From Epiperipatus broadwayi (Eukaryota; Onychophora; Udeonychophora; Euonychophora; Peripatidae), in assembly GCA_028023455.1 (NCBI GenBank), contig JAQFVV010006272.1, forward strand, positions 4,381,127 to 4,445,126: a stretch of 64,000 bases of DNA, given 5' to 3'. Below, piece by piece: positions 63,351 to 64,000 of the stretch. The notes below the pieces were generated by a model. It did no database searches, was not told the origin of the DNA, and saw nothing but the letters and a program-made list of their open reading frames with translations. Numbering within the stretch: the first letter of the stretch is position 1; each line of letters opens with the position of its first letter. The translations under genes and the position numbers were made by a program.

Positions 63351-64000
63351 ATCACAATTATATTTATTTTTTATTACAACAGACAATATATTTTATATAC
63401 ATATGTGTGTATATTGTAATGAATATATAATTATTTTAATGAAAAAGTATATAATCAAAAATAGTATCACAAAATATTAGATATAATGTTCTATTTTCTG
63501 ATTTGTTTTTTCAATCTTCAAAGTATACTTACCATTTGTAACCAAATATTTGTCTTCAGAACTTGATTTTTTTCATCCTAAATGATATATATATATACCA
63601 TTACAATATATATATATATATAAGAAATTCATTATATATACATATATACATTTATAGTGAATTTATTAAATATTTATAAATATATGGCAATTCAAAAAGA
63701 GTAAATCACAAGAATAACTCTTGAACTTCATAAAACTTGATAACTATAACTCAATGTTATTTCAAAATTCACAAATTTGAGATTTCTAATTTTGTGTACT
63801 TTTTAGATCAGCTACCATGGCATCATTATCAAAATATATGCAAAATCTACATATTCTTAAAGTCAAATGGAAATGTTTAATTTTTAAAAGATTGAGTTAA
63901 TTATGCAGAAGATATAATAACTGAAAAAAATTAAAACAAATAACAGAAAATTATGATAAAAACTTTTAATATTCTGACCCTTTTATGTCAGCCATTACAG
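63351..64000. other. AT-rich end of window
   Basis: TA runs lie near 63585-63645. No gene or repeat family is recognised. Confidence 0.4.

Overview
The window is very AT-rich, intron-rich eukaryotic DNA that looks like the genome of a metazoan, most likely a mollusc and perhaps a cephalopod. That reading is an inference. It rests on a multi-exon Cys-loop receptor gene of invertebrate non-alpha type, an intron of about 22 kb, and a dense load of Penelope-like retroelements, tRNA-derived SINEs, Tigger-like transposons and simple repeats. No bacterial-type operons, rRNA genes or CRISPR arrays are visible.

Host genes. Two consecutive exons of a nicotinic-acetylcholine-receptor-like subunit lie on the minus strand, at 30465-30356 (110 bp) and 8283-7356 (928 bp). 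They are joined by a phase-2 intron of 22,072 bp with GT-AG ends, and the junction restores the family motif LFNNADG. The N-terminal exons and the last exon (TM4) were not found, so the gene probably runs out of the window on both sides. A diverged, broken copy of about 120 bp of the large exon sits downstream at 4237-4356. A second possible host exon, of an unrecognised protein, is at 59799-59588 on the minus strand.

Mobile DNA makes up most of the recognisable sequence. (1) Penelope-like elements (RT plus GIY-YIG endonuclease) occur at 241-1400, 1408-2160, 8455-9446 (minus), 32573-33446 and 61581-63350 (minus). Three of them are bounded by inverted terminal repeats, and a solo perfect 88-bp hairpin of the same terminal sequence stands at 22910-23090. 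(2) A 5.7-kb LTR retrotransposon relic on the minus strand (9462-15128) has LTRs of about 1.75 kb and only a coiled-coil gag-like ORF between them. (3) Two oppositely oriented Tigger/pogo-like elements with TA target duplications lie at 30951-32146 and 56859-58178. (4) Two copies of an unclassified 2-kb repeat begin with TGTAAC (2176-4119 and 36006-38146). (5) A large nested palindrome occupies 39635-44868, followed by a second, smaller inverted cluster at 44913-45670. (6) Short elements include tRNA-like SINEs at 20966-21011, 27040-27134 and about 33205-33300, a foldback MITE at 55504-55707, a hAT-like MITE at 60580-61078 and a LINE reverse-transcriptase remnant near 48690-49010.

The rest is AT-rich intronic or intergenic sequence with microsatellites. 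One unexplained motif array (ATCACTCGCAGGTGAT and variants, 18894-19099) lies inside the receptor intron. Most insertions from 8.3 to 30.4 kb lie in that intron, so they are carried in the receptor pre-mRNA.
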